A stretch of DNA of 11,321 bases from Desulfobacteraceae bacterium. Its GTDB lineage: Bacteria > Desulfobacterota > Desulfobacteria > Desulfobacterales > ETH-SRB1. The stretch spans positions 1-11,321 of the forward strand of contig DAOWEW010000020.1 of the NCBI GenBank assembly GCA_030638305.1. Direction: 5' to 3'. Of the stretch, positions 1-7,360 are shown piece after piece. Within the stretch, counting starts at the first letter, position 1, and every line of letters begins with the position of its first letter. Under the pieces are notes generated by a model. It was not told the DNA's origin. It made no database searches and was given only the letters and a program-made list of their open reading frames with translations. Both the position numbers and the translations under genes were made by a program.

Positions 1-1
1 C

Positions 2-433
2 GATAGTCCCAGCGCTATCACACGACTTCTTGAAATGGGAATTGAGCCTTATCTCCTATCTTCCTCTCTCCTGGCTTGCCAGGCACAACGTCTGGTGCGG
101 ACAATCTGCTCCGAATGCAAGACAGGTTACTACCCTCCTCAGGAGGTACTGAGGAAACTGGGAATTGATGATGAAAAGTTCATGTTATACAAAGGCAAGG
201 GATGTTCAGCCTGTTATGATTCCGGTTTCAAAGGGCGCATAGGTATTTATGAGTTTCTGGAGATAGATGAAGGTATCCAATCCTTAATCCTGAATAATCC
301 AACCATCGACATCCTGTTAAAGTATCTCAAGACAAAAAAACACCGGAGATTGAAAGACCTTGGAGATGAAAAGGTCAGGCAGGGAGTTACCACCATAGAA
401 GAAGTAAGGCGGGTAACGTCTGCTGAGATGTGA
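2..433 (+). CDS. gspE: GspE/PilB-type secretion/pilus assembly ATPase, C-terminal fragment (5' end outside window)
   Basis: The reading frame is open from the first complete codon at position 2, so this is the last 143 residues of a longer protein; an internal ATG at 35 is not the true start. The fragment begins with a D-S-P-S-A-I-T-R-L stretch, typical of the segment just after the Walker B and His boxes of GspE/PilB hexameric ATPases. AQRLVRTIC then leads into a tetracysteine zinc site, CSEC (fragment residues 36-39) and CSAC (68-71), followed by G-x-x-G-R-I-G-I-Y-E. The zinc-binding subdomain is characteristic of GspE and PilB. The family powers pseudopilus or pilus polymerisation from the cytoplasmic side of the inner membrane. 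The gspF-like gene follows after 89 nt, the usual partner order. The catalytic Walker motifs are outside the window, so activity cannot be judged, and gspE versus pilB is not decidable from the fragment. Confidence 0.93.
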   Translation, partial: DSPSAITRLLEMGIEPYLLSSSLLACQAQRLVRTICSECKTGYYPPQEVLRKLGIDDEKFMLYKGKGCSACYDSGFKGRIGIYEFLEIDEGIQSLILNNPTIDILLKYLKTKKHRRLKDLGDEKVRQGVTTIEEVRRVTSAEM

Positions 434-477
434 ATCTATGGATTTGGGGGATTGGATGGTTGGATAGAAAGTTTGAT

Positions 478-507
478 TAATCTGCGGAAATCTGAGTAAT
501 CTGCGGA
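478..507 (+). repeat. short direct repeat TAATCTGCGGA x2 in the gspE-gspF gap
   Basis: The 11-mer TAATCTGCGGA occurs at 478-488 and again at 497-507, 19 nt apart, with the related TCTGAG between them. It fills the space just before the gspF-like start. I have an unverified impression that similar 'aatctgcg' strings recur between genes in some bacterial genomes. No function is visible. Confidence 0.4.
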
Positions 508-522
508 TGGGATTTGGAAATT

Positions 523-1668
523 ATGGCGATCAGCTTTAATCATAAGCGCTCAAGCGCTGCTTCAAAATCGCTTAAAGCGCTGCCCGGCTTTGGTGCGACA
601 CTGCGAGGCGGTATCATCAGCTTTTTTGCCAGACCCGTTAAGCAAAGTGAACTGATTTTTTTTACTTCGCAGCTTTCCCTGATGCTTGAGATCGGCGCTC
701 CTTTGAATAGCGCGCTGAAAGCCATCGGAAACCAGACTGAAAATGAGACATTTAAAGCAGTGATTCATGCCATGCTTCTGGATGTCGAGGAAGGAAAACA
801 GCTTTCTGATGCGATGAAACAACATCCCCGGGTTTTTGATAACGTCTTTGTCGGCATGATTAAGGGCGGAGAATCCGGAGGTTTCCTGACAAATATCCTG
901 GATCGGCTTGTTGAAGCACAGGAAAAGCGTCAAGTTCTTAAAACTCAACTGAGGACAGCTCTCACCTATCCAGCCTTTCTTAGCATCATAGGATTTTTTG
1001 TGATTGTTTTTATTATGGTCAGTATTTTGCCTAAGTTTACCGTATTTTTTGAGGGAAAGGAAAGTATCCTGCCATTTACCACACGGTTTCTGATGACGAT
1101 GAGCGTTTCTATACGAGAATACTGGTGGGCCTACATACTATGCAGTGCCGGGCTGGTGATCGGTTTTAAATTCTTCAAAGAAAGCAGGACAGGCAGAATT
1201 CTGATGGATCGTTTTTTTGTAAGCGCACCGTTGATAGCCGGATTATCCAACAAAATTTATACTTGTGATTTGCTCCGAACACTCGGAAATTTAATGGAGA
1301 GCCATGTTTCCCTTCTCGAAGCGCTTGAAGTGACCCGCGGTTCTATCCGGAATCAATATTTCAGGGATTTTGTCAATCGGATTATGGAGCATGTACGGCA
1401 AGGAGGAAAGTTTTCCCGGCCATTTGCCGCTTATCCTTATGTGCTGGAAACGGTTAAACAAATGGTTGCCACTGGCGAGGAGACCGGAAATTTACCCAGG
1501 GTCATGTTGCGTCTGGCCAGGTTCTATGATACAGAGGTGGAGCAAGAGCTCAAAACCCTCTCCGCATTAATTGAACCCATAGCTTTGATTGTCATGGGAG
1601 CGGTAGTGGCCGTTATTGTTTCGTCCATAATTCTTCCGCTGTTCAAGCTGTCGCAGATGTTACATTAA
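523..1668 (+). CDS. gspF: GspF/PilC-type inner-membrane platform protein
   Basis: A protein of 381 aa, a normal length for the GspF/PilC family, which forms the inner-membrane platform that couples the cytoplasmic ATPase to pseudopilus assembly. Two T2SSF domains are visible. The first spans about residues 42-165 with GGESGGFLTNIL near 115-126; the second spans about 235-350 with the matching GEETGNLPRVM near 318-328. Hydrophobic segments lie near 146-170, 201-218 and 348-373, giving the usual three-helix topology. I prefer the ATG at 523, with GGGA about 10 nt upstream; an in-frame TTG at 514 would add only three residues. The gene lies between the assembly ATPase and the pseudopilins, although a uma2 gene has intruded after it. 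Its TAA stop is also the first three bases of a dispersed repeat. Confidence 0.95.
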   Translation: MAISFNHKRSSAASKSLKALPGFGATLRGGIISFFARPVKQSELIFFTSQLSLMLEIGAPLNSALKAIGNQTENETFKAVIHAMLLDVEEGKQLSDAMKQHPRVFDNVFVGMIKGGESGGFLTNILDRLVEAQEKRQVLKTQLRTALTYPAFLSIIGFFVIVFIMVSILPKFTVFFEGKESILPFTTRFLMTMSVSIREYWWAYILCSAGLVIGFKFFKESRTGRILMDRFFVSAPLIAGLSNKIYTCDLLRTLGNLMESHVSLLEALEVTRGSIRNQYFRDFVNRIMEHVRQGGKFSRPFAAYPYVLETVKQMVATGEETGNLPRVMLRLARFYDTEVEQELKTLSALIEPIALIVMGAVVAVIVSSIILPLFKLSQMLH

Positions 1669-1680
1669 AGAACGTGGACG
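1666..1680 (+). repeat. dispersed repeat copy 1 (TAARGAACGTGGACG), overlapping the gspF stop
   Basis: This reads TAAAGAACGTGGACG, 14 of 15 identical to the 15-base consensus TAAGGAACGTGGACG found at 9272 and, inverted, at 10958-10972. The TAA is the gspF stop codon. It lies upstream of uma2 and matches a copy in the same orientation downstream of uma2. Confidence 0.75.
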
Positions 1681-1707
1681 CAATATGAAAAAATTCGGAG
1701 AATACCC

Positions 1708-2289
1708 ATGTCTTTTCCACTGATAAAAAAAGAAAGTGAATATACTTATGAGGACTATCTTAACTGGCCGGACGACGAAAGATGGGAACTGATAAACGGA
1801 ATTGCTTATGATATGGTGCCAGCTCCATCAAGAACACATCAAAAAATCTCAAGGGAATTGCTAACAATATTCAATACATTTCTGTCCGGAAAAAAATGTG
1901 AGGTTTACAATGCGCCATTTGATGTTCGTTTACCCGAATCGAATGAAAGTGATAATGAGATAATAACTGTTGTGCAGCCTGATATTCTTGTTGTATGCGA
2001 TAAATCAAAATTAGATGATAAGGGTTGCAGAGGAGTTCCGGATTTAATTATAGAGATATTATCACCTTCTACTATTCACAAAGATATGAGAGAAAAGTTT
2101 TTTCTTTATGAAAGATTTAAAGTAAAAGAATACTGGATAGTTCACCCTGAGGACAAAACTGTTATGGTTTTTAAGCTGGAACAAGATGCAAAATATCGAA
2201 AACCTGATATCTATTTTGATGAAGATAAAATCAGGGTTGGTATTTTAGATGGATTTGAAGTTGACCTGAAGTCTGTTTTTAAAGAATAG
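1708..2289 (+). CDS. Uma2 family (DUF820) putative PD-(D/E)XK endonuclease
   Basis: A 193-aa protein with the full length and signature order of the Uma2 family. WELINGIAYDM (residues 26-36) is followed by S-R-T-H-Q-K (41-46), Q-P-D-I-L-V-V (90-96), then P-D-L-I-I-E-I-L-S-P-S-T (111-122) and K-x-x-x-Y-x-x-x-x-V-K-E-Y-W-I-V (130-145). D92 and E116 are the expected metal-binding acidic residues of the PD-(D/E)XK fold. The cellular role of the family is not established. Start ATG has GGAG at 1697-1700, 7 nt upstream. The gene breaks the otherwise standard gspF-gspG order, looks more AT-rich than its neighbours (judged by eye, not counted), and is bracketed by two same-orientation copies of the TAAGGAACGTGGACG repeat. 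I infer later insertion into the cluster rather than a role in secretion. Confidence 0.93.
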   Translation: MSFPLIKKESEYTYEDYLNWPDDERWELINGIAYDMVPAPSRTHQKISRELLTIFNTFLSGKKCEVYNAPFDVRLPESNESDNEIITVVQPDILVVCDKSKLDDKGCRGVPDLIIEILSPSTIHKDMREKFFLYERFKVKEYWIVHPEDKTVMVFKLEQDAKYRKPDIYFDEDKIRVGILDGFEVDLKSVFKE

Positions 2290-2326
2290 GAGCTGCCAGT
2301 CTAAGACAATCTGTAAATTCAACCAG

Positions 2327-2341
2327 TTAGGAACGTGGACG
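2327..2341 (+). repeat. dispersed repeat copy 2, between uma2 and gspG
   Basis: This reads TTAGGAACGTGGACG, 14 of 15 identical to the consensus, in the same orientation as copy 1. Here it does not overlap a stop codon; it lies 37 nt after the uma2 stop and 24 nt before the gspG ATG. Confidence 0.75.
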
Positions 2342-2365
2342 ACTTTAACAGGAAAAAATTGAATC

Positions 2366-2932
2366 ATGAAAACAAAATTGAAAAATGATGGAGCAGTATT
2401 GAAAAACCAGGCCGGATTTACCTTGATAGAGATGCTGATTGTGGTTATAGTGCTCGGAATTCTGGCTATGATCATCATTCCGCAAATCACTGTTTCAACA
2501 GAGGACGCCAAGTTGGCAACTTTGCAAACCAACCTGAATACCATGCGAAACGCTATAGAACTTTACTATCATCAACATAACCAGATATATCCGGGGGCTA
2601 AAGATACGGATGGATCTACCGTACTATGGACAGCAGGAAACGAGGCTGCCGCTGCAATTGCATTTATTGCCCAGCTTACAACATATACAGAGGCATCCGG
2701 CAAAGCTGCCGGCGACAGCAGGAACTTGACCGCACCCATCTATGGGCCGTACATAAAGACGGTAACATTACCGAAAAATCCCTTTACCGACACGGTCGAT
2801 CTTACTTGTGATACCGATGAAACCGACGTCACTGAGAGAACCGCAGATACTGCCGGCACAAAGGCATGGAAGTTCTATGTAAAAACAGGTGTTTTTATTG
2901 CAAATGACAGCACAGCGCACGAAGCTTATTGA
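2366..2932 (+). CDS. gspG: GspG/PilA-like pseudopilin, probable major subunit
   Basis: A 188-aa prepilin. The type III signal ends at G17 and the mature protein would begin F18-T-L-I-E22, with the canonical Glu at +5 and a long hydrophobic helix (about residues 18-41). The middle carries the amphipathic alpha-1C stretch (T-L-Q-T-N-L-N-T-M-R-N-A-I-E-L-Y-Y). The C-terminal half contains YGPYI and LPKNPF followed by a Cys/Asp/Thr-rich loop and a W-K-F-Y-V-K-T-G-V-F-I-A-N end, which resembles the GspG/type IV pilin 'NPF...G-W-x-Y...G-x-I-x-A-N' architecture. GspG is normally near 145 aa, so this one is longer. Placed first among the five prepilins, it is the best candidate for the main pseudopilus subunit. 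The AGGA before the ATG is about 13 nt away, so the initiation signal is weak. Processing needs a prepilin peptidase that is not in the window. Confidence 0.9.
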   Translation: MKTKLKNDGAVLKNQAGFTLIEMLIVVIVLGILAMIIIPQITVSTEDAKLATLQTNLNTMRNAIELYYHQHNQIYPGAKDTDGSTVLWTAGNEAAAAIAFIAQLTTYTEASGKAAGDSRNLTAPIYGPYIKTVTLPKNPFTDTVDLTCDTDETDVTERTADTAGTKAWKFYVKTGVFIANDSTAHEAY

Positions 2933-2968
2933 TAGCACGCTCAAACCTTTATTCGAAAATCTATTATT

Positions 2969-3529
2969 ATGAGCACTGTGTTAAACCTTCAAATGCCGTC
3001 AGGTTACACGCTTGTAGAACTTCTGATTGTCGTGTTGATGCTGGGCATTATGGTAATGGCTGTTGCTCCGGTTATAAATTTCGGGCTGAATGATGCACGA
3101 CTTTCCGGAGCAGCCGGGGAGGTTGTCACAGCGCTTGAGTTTGCACAAATGACTGCGGCAACTTCGGGTTCTCGTACCAGGGTAACCATAGATTCTGCAA
3201 TGGACACGATTGTTGTGGAAAGGTTTTCGATCGGCATTGATCTGCTGGGAAGTGAAAGCGAACTGGATGAGGACAATGTAGAAGGGGGAAATTTTGCGCT
3301 CATGGAACGTCCCATGAACAGGGGCGTTAATTATAGTATCAGCCTGCCGGATGAAAGCCGATTCAGCGGCATTGATATTACCGCTGCTGCTTTCGGAGTG
3401 GGTAATTTTGTTGTCTTCGATACGCTGGGAGCCCCTTCGGATGGCGGCACGGTTACCCTAAACATGAGCGGCAGGCAGATTGTCGTTGCTCTGGATTCAC
3501 TGGCAGGGAAAGTCACCCTGAGTGATTGA
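2969..3529 (+). CDS. gspH: GspH/FimT-like minor pseudopilin
   Basis: A 186-aa prepilin with a short leader ending at G12, mature start Y13-T-L-V-E17 (Glu at +5) and a hydrophobic helix to about residue 36. The next segment, A-L-E-F-A-Q-M-T-A-A-T-S-G-S-R-T-R-V, is the typical GspH/FimT region after the helix. The C-terminus (F-D-T-L-G-A-P-S-D-G-G-T-V-T-L then a G-K-V-T-L end) matches the beta-sheet core of that family. GspH is a minor pseudopilin of the pseudopilus; here it follows gspG as in T2SS operons. No convincing ribosome binding site precedes the ATG (the upstream bases are AT-rich), so translation may depend on upstream ribosomes. Assignment to GspH rather than another FimT-like pilin rests on fold signature and order. 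Confidence 0.88.
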   Translation: MSTVLNLQMPSGYTLVELLIVVLMLGIMVMAVAPVINFGLNDARLSGAAGEVVTALEFAQMTAATSGSRTRVTIDSAMDTIVVERFSIGIDLLGSESELDEDNVEGGNFALMERPMNRGVNYSISLPDESRFSGIDITAAAFGVGNFVVFDTLGAPSDGGTVTLNMSGRQIVVALDSLAGKVTLSD

Positions 3530-3556
3530 ATGGTTGAAGGCGAAATAAAAAGCAAG

Positions 3557-3567
3557 TAAGGAACGTG
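3557..3567 (+). repeat. partial dispersed repeat copy 3 (TAAGGAACGTG)
   Basis: Eleven exact bases of the repeat, TAAGGAACGTG, after which the sequence diverges. It lies between the gspH stop and the gspI start, in the same orientation as the other free-standing copies. Alone it could be chance; its intergenic location and orientation match the other copies. Confidence 0.45.
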
Positions 3568-3583
3568 CCAGGAAAGCAATAAA

Positions 3584-3988
3584 GTGGCAAACCTGTTAAA
3601 AATGCGTGATGGCTTCACTCTTGTCGAAGCGCTCCTTTCTGTGGTCATCCTTGGGCTTATAGCCGCCGGAATTTCAGCTCCGTATATATCCGGACTCCGA
3701 TCACTTGAAGTTCAGGCTGACCGTATGCTGCTTGACAGCCATCTGCGCGGGCAGATGGAAAAGCTTATAGGTTTGCCGTTTGACCATGACGATCTTGACC
3801 TTGGCACAAAGTCAGTTCCAGTCACAGTCAGAGGAAAAAATTATACTATTACATGGACAGTGTCTTCAGTAGATCTAAACGCGGATTCAAACCCGGAGCC
3901 AAACGCAAGGAAGATTACGGTATCAGTATTCGGCCGTACACTTACCACCATCGTGGTTGATCACGAAGGTAAGGTGGGTAAGATATGA
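3584..3988 (+). CDS. gspI: GspI/PilV-like minor pseudopilin
   Basis: A 134-aa prepilin, close to the usual GspI size. The leader ends at G10 and the mature protein starts F11-T-L-V-E15-A, with Glu at +5 and a hydrophobic helix to about residue 34. The F-T-L-V-E-A-L motif is typical of GspI/PilV. The rest is a small beta-rich domain ending near V-S-V-F-G-R. I chose the GTG at 3584 because GGAAAG at 3571-3576 sits 7 nt upstream; the next in-frame ATG (3602) would leave only four residues before the cleavage site. GspI with GspJ and GspK forms the tip complex of the pseudopilus in T2SS. Its stop overlaps the gspJ start as ATGA, implying translational coupling. Confidence 0.88.
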   Translation: MANLLKMRDGFTLVEALLSVVILGLIAAGISAPYISGLRSLEVQADRMLLDSHLRGQMEKLIGLPFDHDDLDLGTKSVPVTVRGKNYTITWTVSSVDLNADSNPEPNARKITVSVFGRTLTTIVVDHEGKVGKI

Positions 3989-4698
3989 GACAGCTCGACA
4001 AAAAAGGATTGAGCATGGTTGAACTGCTTGTAAGCTTCACGATTATGGGCATCATTGCCGTTGTTGCCGCTCCTTTGTTTTCCACCTGTCTTGATACCTA
4101 CAGAGTGACTTATGCCCGGTCTGTGCTTTATCATGAAGGTCTGCTGGCCATGGAGCGCATGACCGGAGGAGTGAGGCGTTGCACCTGCCTCCTTATCCCC
4201 AATAGTCATACCCCAATAAGGAATGATATCCTGGCTTTTTCGGGATTTGTCAATGACGATAATGATTATTACTTTGACGATTCCTTGTTTCCAAGAATCG
4301 ACGAAGATCTCCCTCAGGATACTAATAGCGACAATGCACCGGGCATTGCAGACATAGATGATGATGGCGACGGAAATGTGGATGAGGATTCAAAATGGGA
4401 TGATGATGAAGATGGCCTGATAGATGAGGATTTTCTTAATCCTCTCATCTACTCCTTTGACAGCAGCACAAACACCCTTCGGGAAATATTTTCAGACACA
4501 GGTCAATCAGTTGTTCTTTCAACTCACGTTACCTCTTTTCAGGTTACATATACCTGCGACGCCACAGTTCCGGAGAGCATCATCCTCCGGATCAGGATTG
4601 ACCTTACGCTCACAGGCGATGATGGGGAAAATGTCGTGTTTTCCGAATATGTGTATCCCAGAAACACGCTACAGAAAACCGGCAAGAGGGTGCGCTGA
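3985..4698 (+). CDS. gspJ: GspJ/PilW-like minor pseudopilin with an acidic, calcium-loop-like insert
   Basis: A 237-aa prepilin. The leader is only eight residues (ending K-K-G8), then L9-S-M-V-E13 with Glu at +5 and a hydrophobic helix to about residue 32. The L-L-A-M-E-R-M-T segment (53-60) is typical of the PilW/GspJ alpha-1C region. Residues 88-150 are exceptionally rich in Asp and Glu and contain two stretches resembling calcium-binding loops of dockerin or thrombospondin-3 type: D-I-D-D-D-G-D-G-N-V-D-E-D (123-135) and D-D-D-E-D-G-L-I-D-E-D (139-149). The C-terminal part is a beta-rich domain (V-T-S-F-Q-V-T-Y). Calcium binding is known for T2SS pseudopilins such as GspG and GspK, but these loops are a distinct kind. 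The start overlaps the gspI stop (ATGA), and gspK begins two bases after this stop. Confidence 0.87.
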   Translation: MRQLDKKGLSMVELLVSFTIMGIIAVVAAPLFSTCLDTYRVTYARSVLYHEGLLAMERMTGGVRRCTCLLIPNSHTPIRNDILAFSGFVNDDNDYYFDDSLFPRIDEDLPQDTNSDNAPGIADIDDDGDGNVDEDSKWDDDEDGLIDEDFLNPLIYSFDSSTNTLREIFSDTGQSVVLSTHVTSFQVTYTCDATVPESIILRIRIDLTLTGDDGENVVFSEYVYPRNTLQKTGKRVR

Positions 4699-4700
4699 GA

Positions 4701-5102
4701 ATGTTACAGCGTCATACCAGGGGAAGCAGAAAAGATGCCGGCATGGCATATGTTGCCATTTTAGTTCTGCTTGCTGTTATATCTACGCTGGCATTTACTC
4801 TCCTTTTTAAGACAGGCACAGGGATGCTGGCTGCAATGACCCGGAGCAACAGCATGCAGGCCCATTATCTGGCGGAATCCGCTGCCAACCACGCCATGTG
4901 GCGTATACTCAATGATTCCGATTTTTTGCCTGCAGATGACCGCTACTATATGCACACGCTGGGGAATGGACGATATGGCTATAAAATTCGTAGGCACACA
5001 GATACCACCTTTGCCACAGTTGCCACAGTCGGTGCAGTTGGAAAAAACGTTGTTCATCAAAGTTATGTTTTATATGTATTCCCCCAATTGATAGTAGAAT
5101 GA
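4701..5102 (+). CDS. GspK/PilX-like prepilin protein, short form
   Basis: A 133-aa protein with a basic leader ending at G14 followed by M15-A-Y-V-A and a hydrophobic helix (about 15-36). It lacks Glu at +5, as GspK does, which fits the last of the G-H-I-J-K order. The segment A-H-Y-L-A-E-S-A-A-N-H-A-M-W-R-I (residues 54-69) is the signature seen in PilX/GspK-like N-terminal regions. The protein is far shorter than classical GspK (around 300 aa) and has no room for its large helical domain, so it is closer to PilX in size. By position it probably caps the pseudopilus with the GspI- and GspJ-like proteins. It starts two bases after the gspJ stop, so coupling is likely. I leave the symbol empty because GspK and PilX fit about equally. 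Confidence 0.82.
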   Translation: MLQRHTRGSRKDAGMAYVAILVLLAVISTLAFTLLFKTGTGMLAAMTRSNSMQAHYLAESAANHAMWRILNDSDFLPADDRYYMHTLGNGRYGYKIRRHTDTTFATVATVGAVGKNVVHQSYVLYVFPQLIVE

Positions 5103-5121
5103 TTCATTCGGGAAATTTTTA

Positions 5122-6231
5122 ATGTTTAATTTTAACTTCAAATATCCCATAGGCATTGATATCGGCGCTCAGCATATATACGCTGCCCAGCTTAAACATA
5201 TCCGGCAGGGTTTTGCTGTCAGGGGATTGATGCATCAGGCACTTGACGGGGGGGCAGGGAGCGTGTCTGATAGAAACGATACTCTGCTGCCTCTGTTAAA
5301 AAATATTGTAAAAAGCAAACAGTTTGTCGGAAAAAGAGTTGTTCTCCACATTCCTCACCAAAATATCGTGAGCTTCCCCATGCGTTTTCAAGTCGGCAAA
5401 TCAGAAACTCCGGAAGAGGTCATCCTTCGCGAGTCAAAAGAATATCTTCCATTTCCCATGGAAGAAGCCGTCATAGATTATCCGTCGATTGTATCTCCGT
5501 CATCCGATAGCGGCACTTGGCACAAAGTAACCATAATTGCGGTCCGCAGGGATGATATAAAACAATATCTACTTATACTGAAAAAAGCCGGTTTGATTGC
5601 AGAAGCTGTTGATTTTGATCTTTCTTCATTAATACGCCTGCATAATTATTTTTACAATCCAACTCACAATCCGATTCTTTTGTTCCATATCGGTTACACA
5701 CAAAGCCTGCTTTCGATTGTAACCAAAGAATGCATTCTTGCTTATCGCTATATTCCATGGGGAATTGAAATTCTTGTAAAAAAGTTACTAGCAAACCTTG
5801 GACTTGCCAACAATAAAAATAAAGCTGAAATTCTTCTCAGAAAGTATGGACTTGCCCATAAAAATCATCAAAACCGCAATAATAGCGCAAATCTTACTGA
5901 AGATATTGAAACAAATAATATATTTCGGGCTATTTATCAGATCATAATGCCTTTTATTGAAGAATTGATTCATGAGTTTCACAAAATTATCGCCTATGTA
6001 AGATCCGAAAAACAAAATGTGGTTTTTGAAAGCATCTATATTTCCGGTCAGGCAAGCTTGATCCGACATCTTGACCGATATCTTGAAAACCGACTCAACA
6101 TACCGACAAAACTGATAGATCCTGTGAACAAAATGACCTTTTCAGATAGCGCCATGTTGCCAGGCATATCCGAATGCGCTCCATTTGCTCTGGCACTGGG
6201 TCTGGCGATGAAAAAGGTATCATGGCTTTAA
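5122..6231 (+). CDS. pilM: PilM-like actin-fold cytoplasmic pilus/secretion assembly protein
   Basis: A 369-aa protein of the PilM family, an FtsA/actin-like cytoplasmic protein that docks on the PilN tail and links the inner-membrane complex to the motor. The first phosphate motif G-I-D-I-G-A-Q-H-I is at residues 11-19. L-R-E-S-K-E-Y-L-P-F-P (102-112) is a typical PilM stretch, and E-S-I-Y-I-S-G-Q-A (313-321) corresponds to the adenosine-binding loop. The second phosphate motif, usually D-I-G, reads H-I-G-Y-T (189-193), so its Asp is replaced by His. ATG has GGGA 8 nt upstream. The gene overlaps the pilN-like start by 10 nt. GspL combines this fold with a membrane part in T2SS; here the two are separate proteins, as in type IV pili. 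Confidence 0.93.
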   Translation: MFNFNFKYPIGIDIGAQHIYAAQLKHIRQGFAVRGLMHQALDGGAGSVSDRNDTLLPLLKNIVKSKQFVGKRVVLHIPHQNIVSFPMRFQVGKSETPEEVILRESKEYLPFPMEEAVIDYPSIVSPSSDSGTWHKVTIIAVRRDDIKQYLLILKKAGLIAEAVDFDLSSLIRLHNYFYNPTHNPILLFHIGYTQSLLSIVTKECILAYRYIPWGIEILVKKLLANLGLANNKNKAEILLRKYGLAHKNHQNRNNSANLTEDIETNNIFRAIYQIIMPFIEELIHEFHKIIAYVRSEKQNVVFESIYISGQASLIRHLDRYLENRLNIPTKLIDPVNKMTFSDSAMLPGISECAPFALALGLAMKKVSWL

Positions 6232-6809
6232 GAGAAATCAATTTGATTCCCCCGGATATCCTGTCTCGCCGGCATTTGTTCCGGCGACTTAGCTTTTGGA
6301 GTGGCTGCATGATTATTTCACTCTCTCTGATCTTTGGATTTTACCAATACTACACGCGTGCCGTCCTGACTAAAAATAGTGCCATGACGAACCTGAAAGA
6401 AATGCACATTAAACTGGGCACAAAAATTGAAAAAATTAATCAGATTCAAGAAGAATTGAAAAAACTTGATCACCAGCAGAGTCTTATTAAAACAATAACA
6501 AAGAATCTGCCTTATACTATCGTACTCTCGAAGTTGGCTGCCCTGATGAATGAATATACATGGCTTACGCAATTTGCCTTAGACAGCAAAAATGACGGAG
6601 AAGACAATGCCGATATGAAACTGACAGGCTTTTCTTTTTCCAACAATAAACTGGGAGATTTCATTGATCAGCTTTCGTGTGAGCCCATGTTCACATCAAT
6701 TTTTTTGAAATATGCAAGAGAAAGCAACATAACACTGCCGGATCAGAATAAAGTTAAGAAAGTGAAGGCGATCCAATTTGAGATTGAGTGCAATTTAAGG
6801 AACCGGTGA
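6222..6809 (+). CDS. pilN: PilN-like inner-membrane alignment protein
   Basis: A 195-aa bitopic protein. The N-terminal tail R-E-I-N-L-I-P-P (residues 4-11) holds the I-N-L-x-P motif with which PilN binds the PilM groove. A transmembrane helix follows (about 27-45), then a probable coiled coil (50-90, rich in K/E/Q with hydrophobic spacing) and a periplasmic ferredoxin-like domain. An in-frame ATG exists at 6174, but I chose the one at 6222: it has AAAAAGG 4 nt upstream, puts the binding motif at the extreme N-terminus as in the family, and gives only a 10-nt overlap with pilM. The product should pair with the PilO-like protein encoded next, whose start overlaps this stop as TGATG. Confidence 0.92.
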   Translation: MALREINLIPPDILSRRHLFRRLSFWSGCMIISLSLIFGFYQYYTRAVLTKNSAMTNLKEMHIKLGTKIEKINQIQEELKKLDHQQSLIKTITKNLPYTIVLSKLAALMNEYTWLTQFALDSKNDGEDNADMKLTGFSFSNNKLGDFIDQLSCEPMFTSIFLKYARESNITLPDQNKVKKVKAIQFEIECNLRNR

Positions 6810-7360
6810 TGACGCTCAGTATGAAAAAAACGAATCGAATCTGCCTTGTCATTGTAGTCATTGTTTCACTTGTATGCGGCTCTTGGGCAGTAATGAGTGT
6901 AGTAAAACAGAAAAAACGTATCCAACAGGAAAATGATCTCCTTTCCAGCAAATCAACTGATCTGAACCTGGCTGAAATGAGCTTCCGGGAGCTGAAGAAA
7001 GCCTGGGATGATAAACGCAAAGAATTAGAAACTTTAAATGAGCGCATTCCGGAAACAGCACAGATCGGAAAGCTCCTGAAGCAACTTGATTCTTTGATAA
7101 AAGAAAGAAATATTGTTCTGATCAGTCTTAAACCGTTACCCGTTGTGAAAGAGATACGCTATACCAGAATTCCTATTCATCTTATGTTTAAAGGCGTCTT
7201 TGCCGATATCTATCATCTGCTCTACGATTTTGAGACGATGAACCGTGTGCTGGTGATAGAAAAAATGATTATCTCCAACCCCGATTGCGACAAGCTCTGC
7301 CTCGTTGATTTAACGATCAGTGTTTTTGAGCGCTCAGGAACAATAGTGGACATTATTTAA
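6809..7360 (+). CDS. pilO: PilO-like inner-membrane alignment protein
   Basis: A 183-aa bitopic protein with a short cytoplasmic tail, one transmembrane helix (about residues 11-31), a charged coiled-coil segment (about 36-78) and the PilO-type periplasmic domain. I-P-E-T-A-Q-I-G-K-L-L-K-Q-L (79-92) is the characteristic PilO stretch before the ferredoxin-like fold, which ends near residue 170. PilO pairs with PilN and connects to PilP and the secretin. The ATG at 6809 overlaps the pilN stop (TGATG) and has AAGGA about 7 nt upstream. An in-frame GTG at 6788 is possible but lies further inside pilN. The end overlaps the next start as TAATG. Confidence 0.9.
   Translation: MTLSMKKTNRICLVIVVIVSLVCGSWAVMSVVKQKKRIQQENDLLSSKSTDLNLAEMSFRELKKAWDDKRKELETLNERIPETAQIGKLLKQLDSLIKERNIVLISLKPLPVVKEIRYTRIPIHLMFKGVFADIYHLLYDFETMNRVLVIEKMIISNPDCDKLCLVDLTISVFERSGTIVDII

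Noticed and set aside
6174..6221. An extended N-terminus for the PilN-like protein from ATG 6174
   Set aside because: The extra 16 residues overlap pilM, lack a ribosome site and would bury the I-N-L-I-P motif that belongs at the N-terminus.
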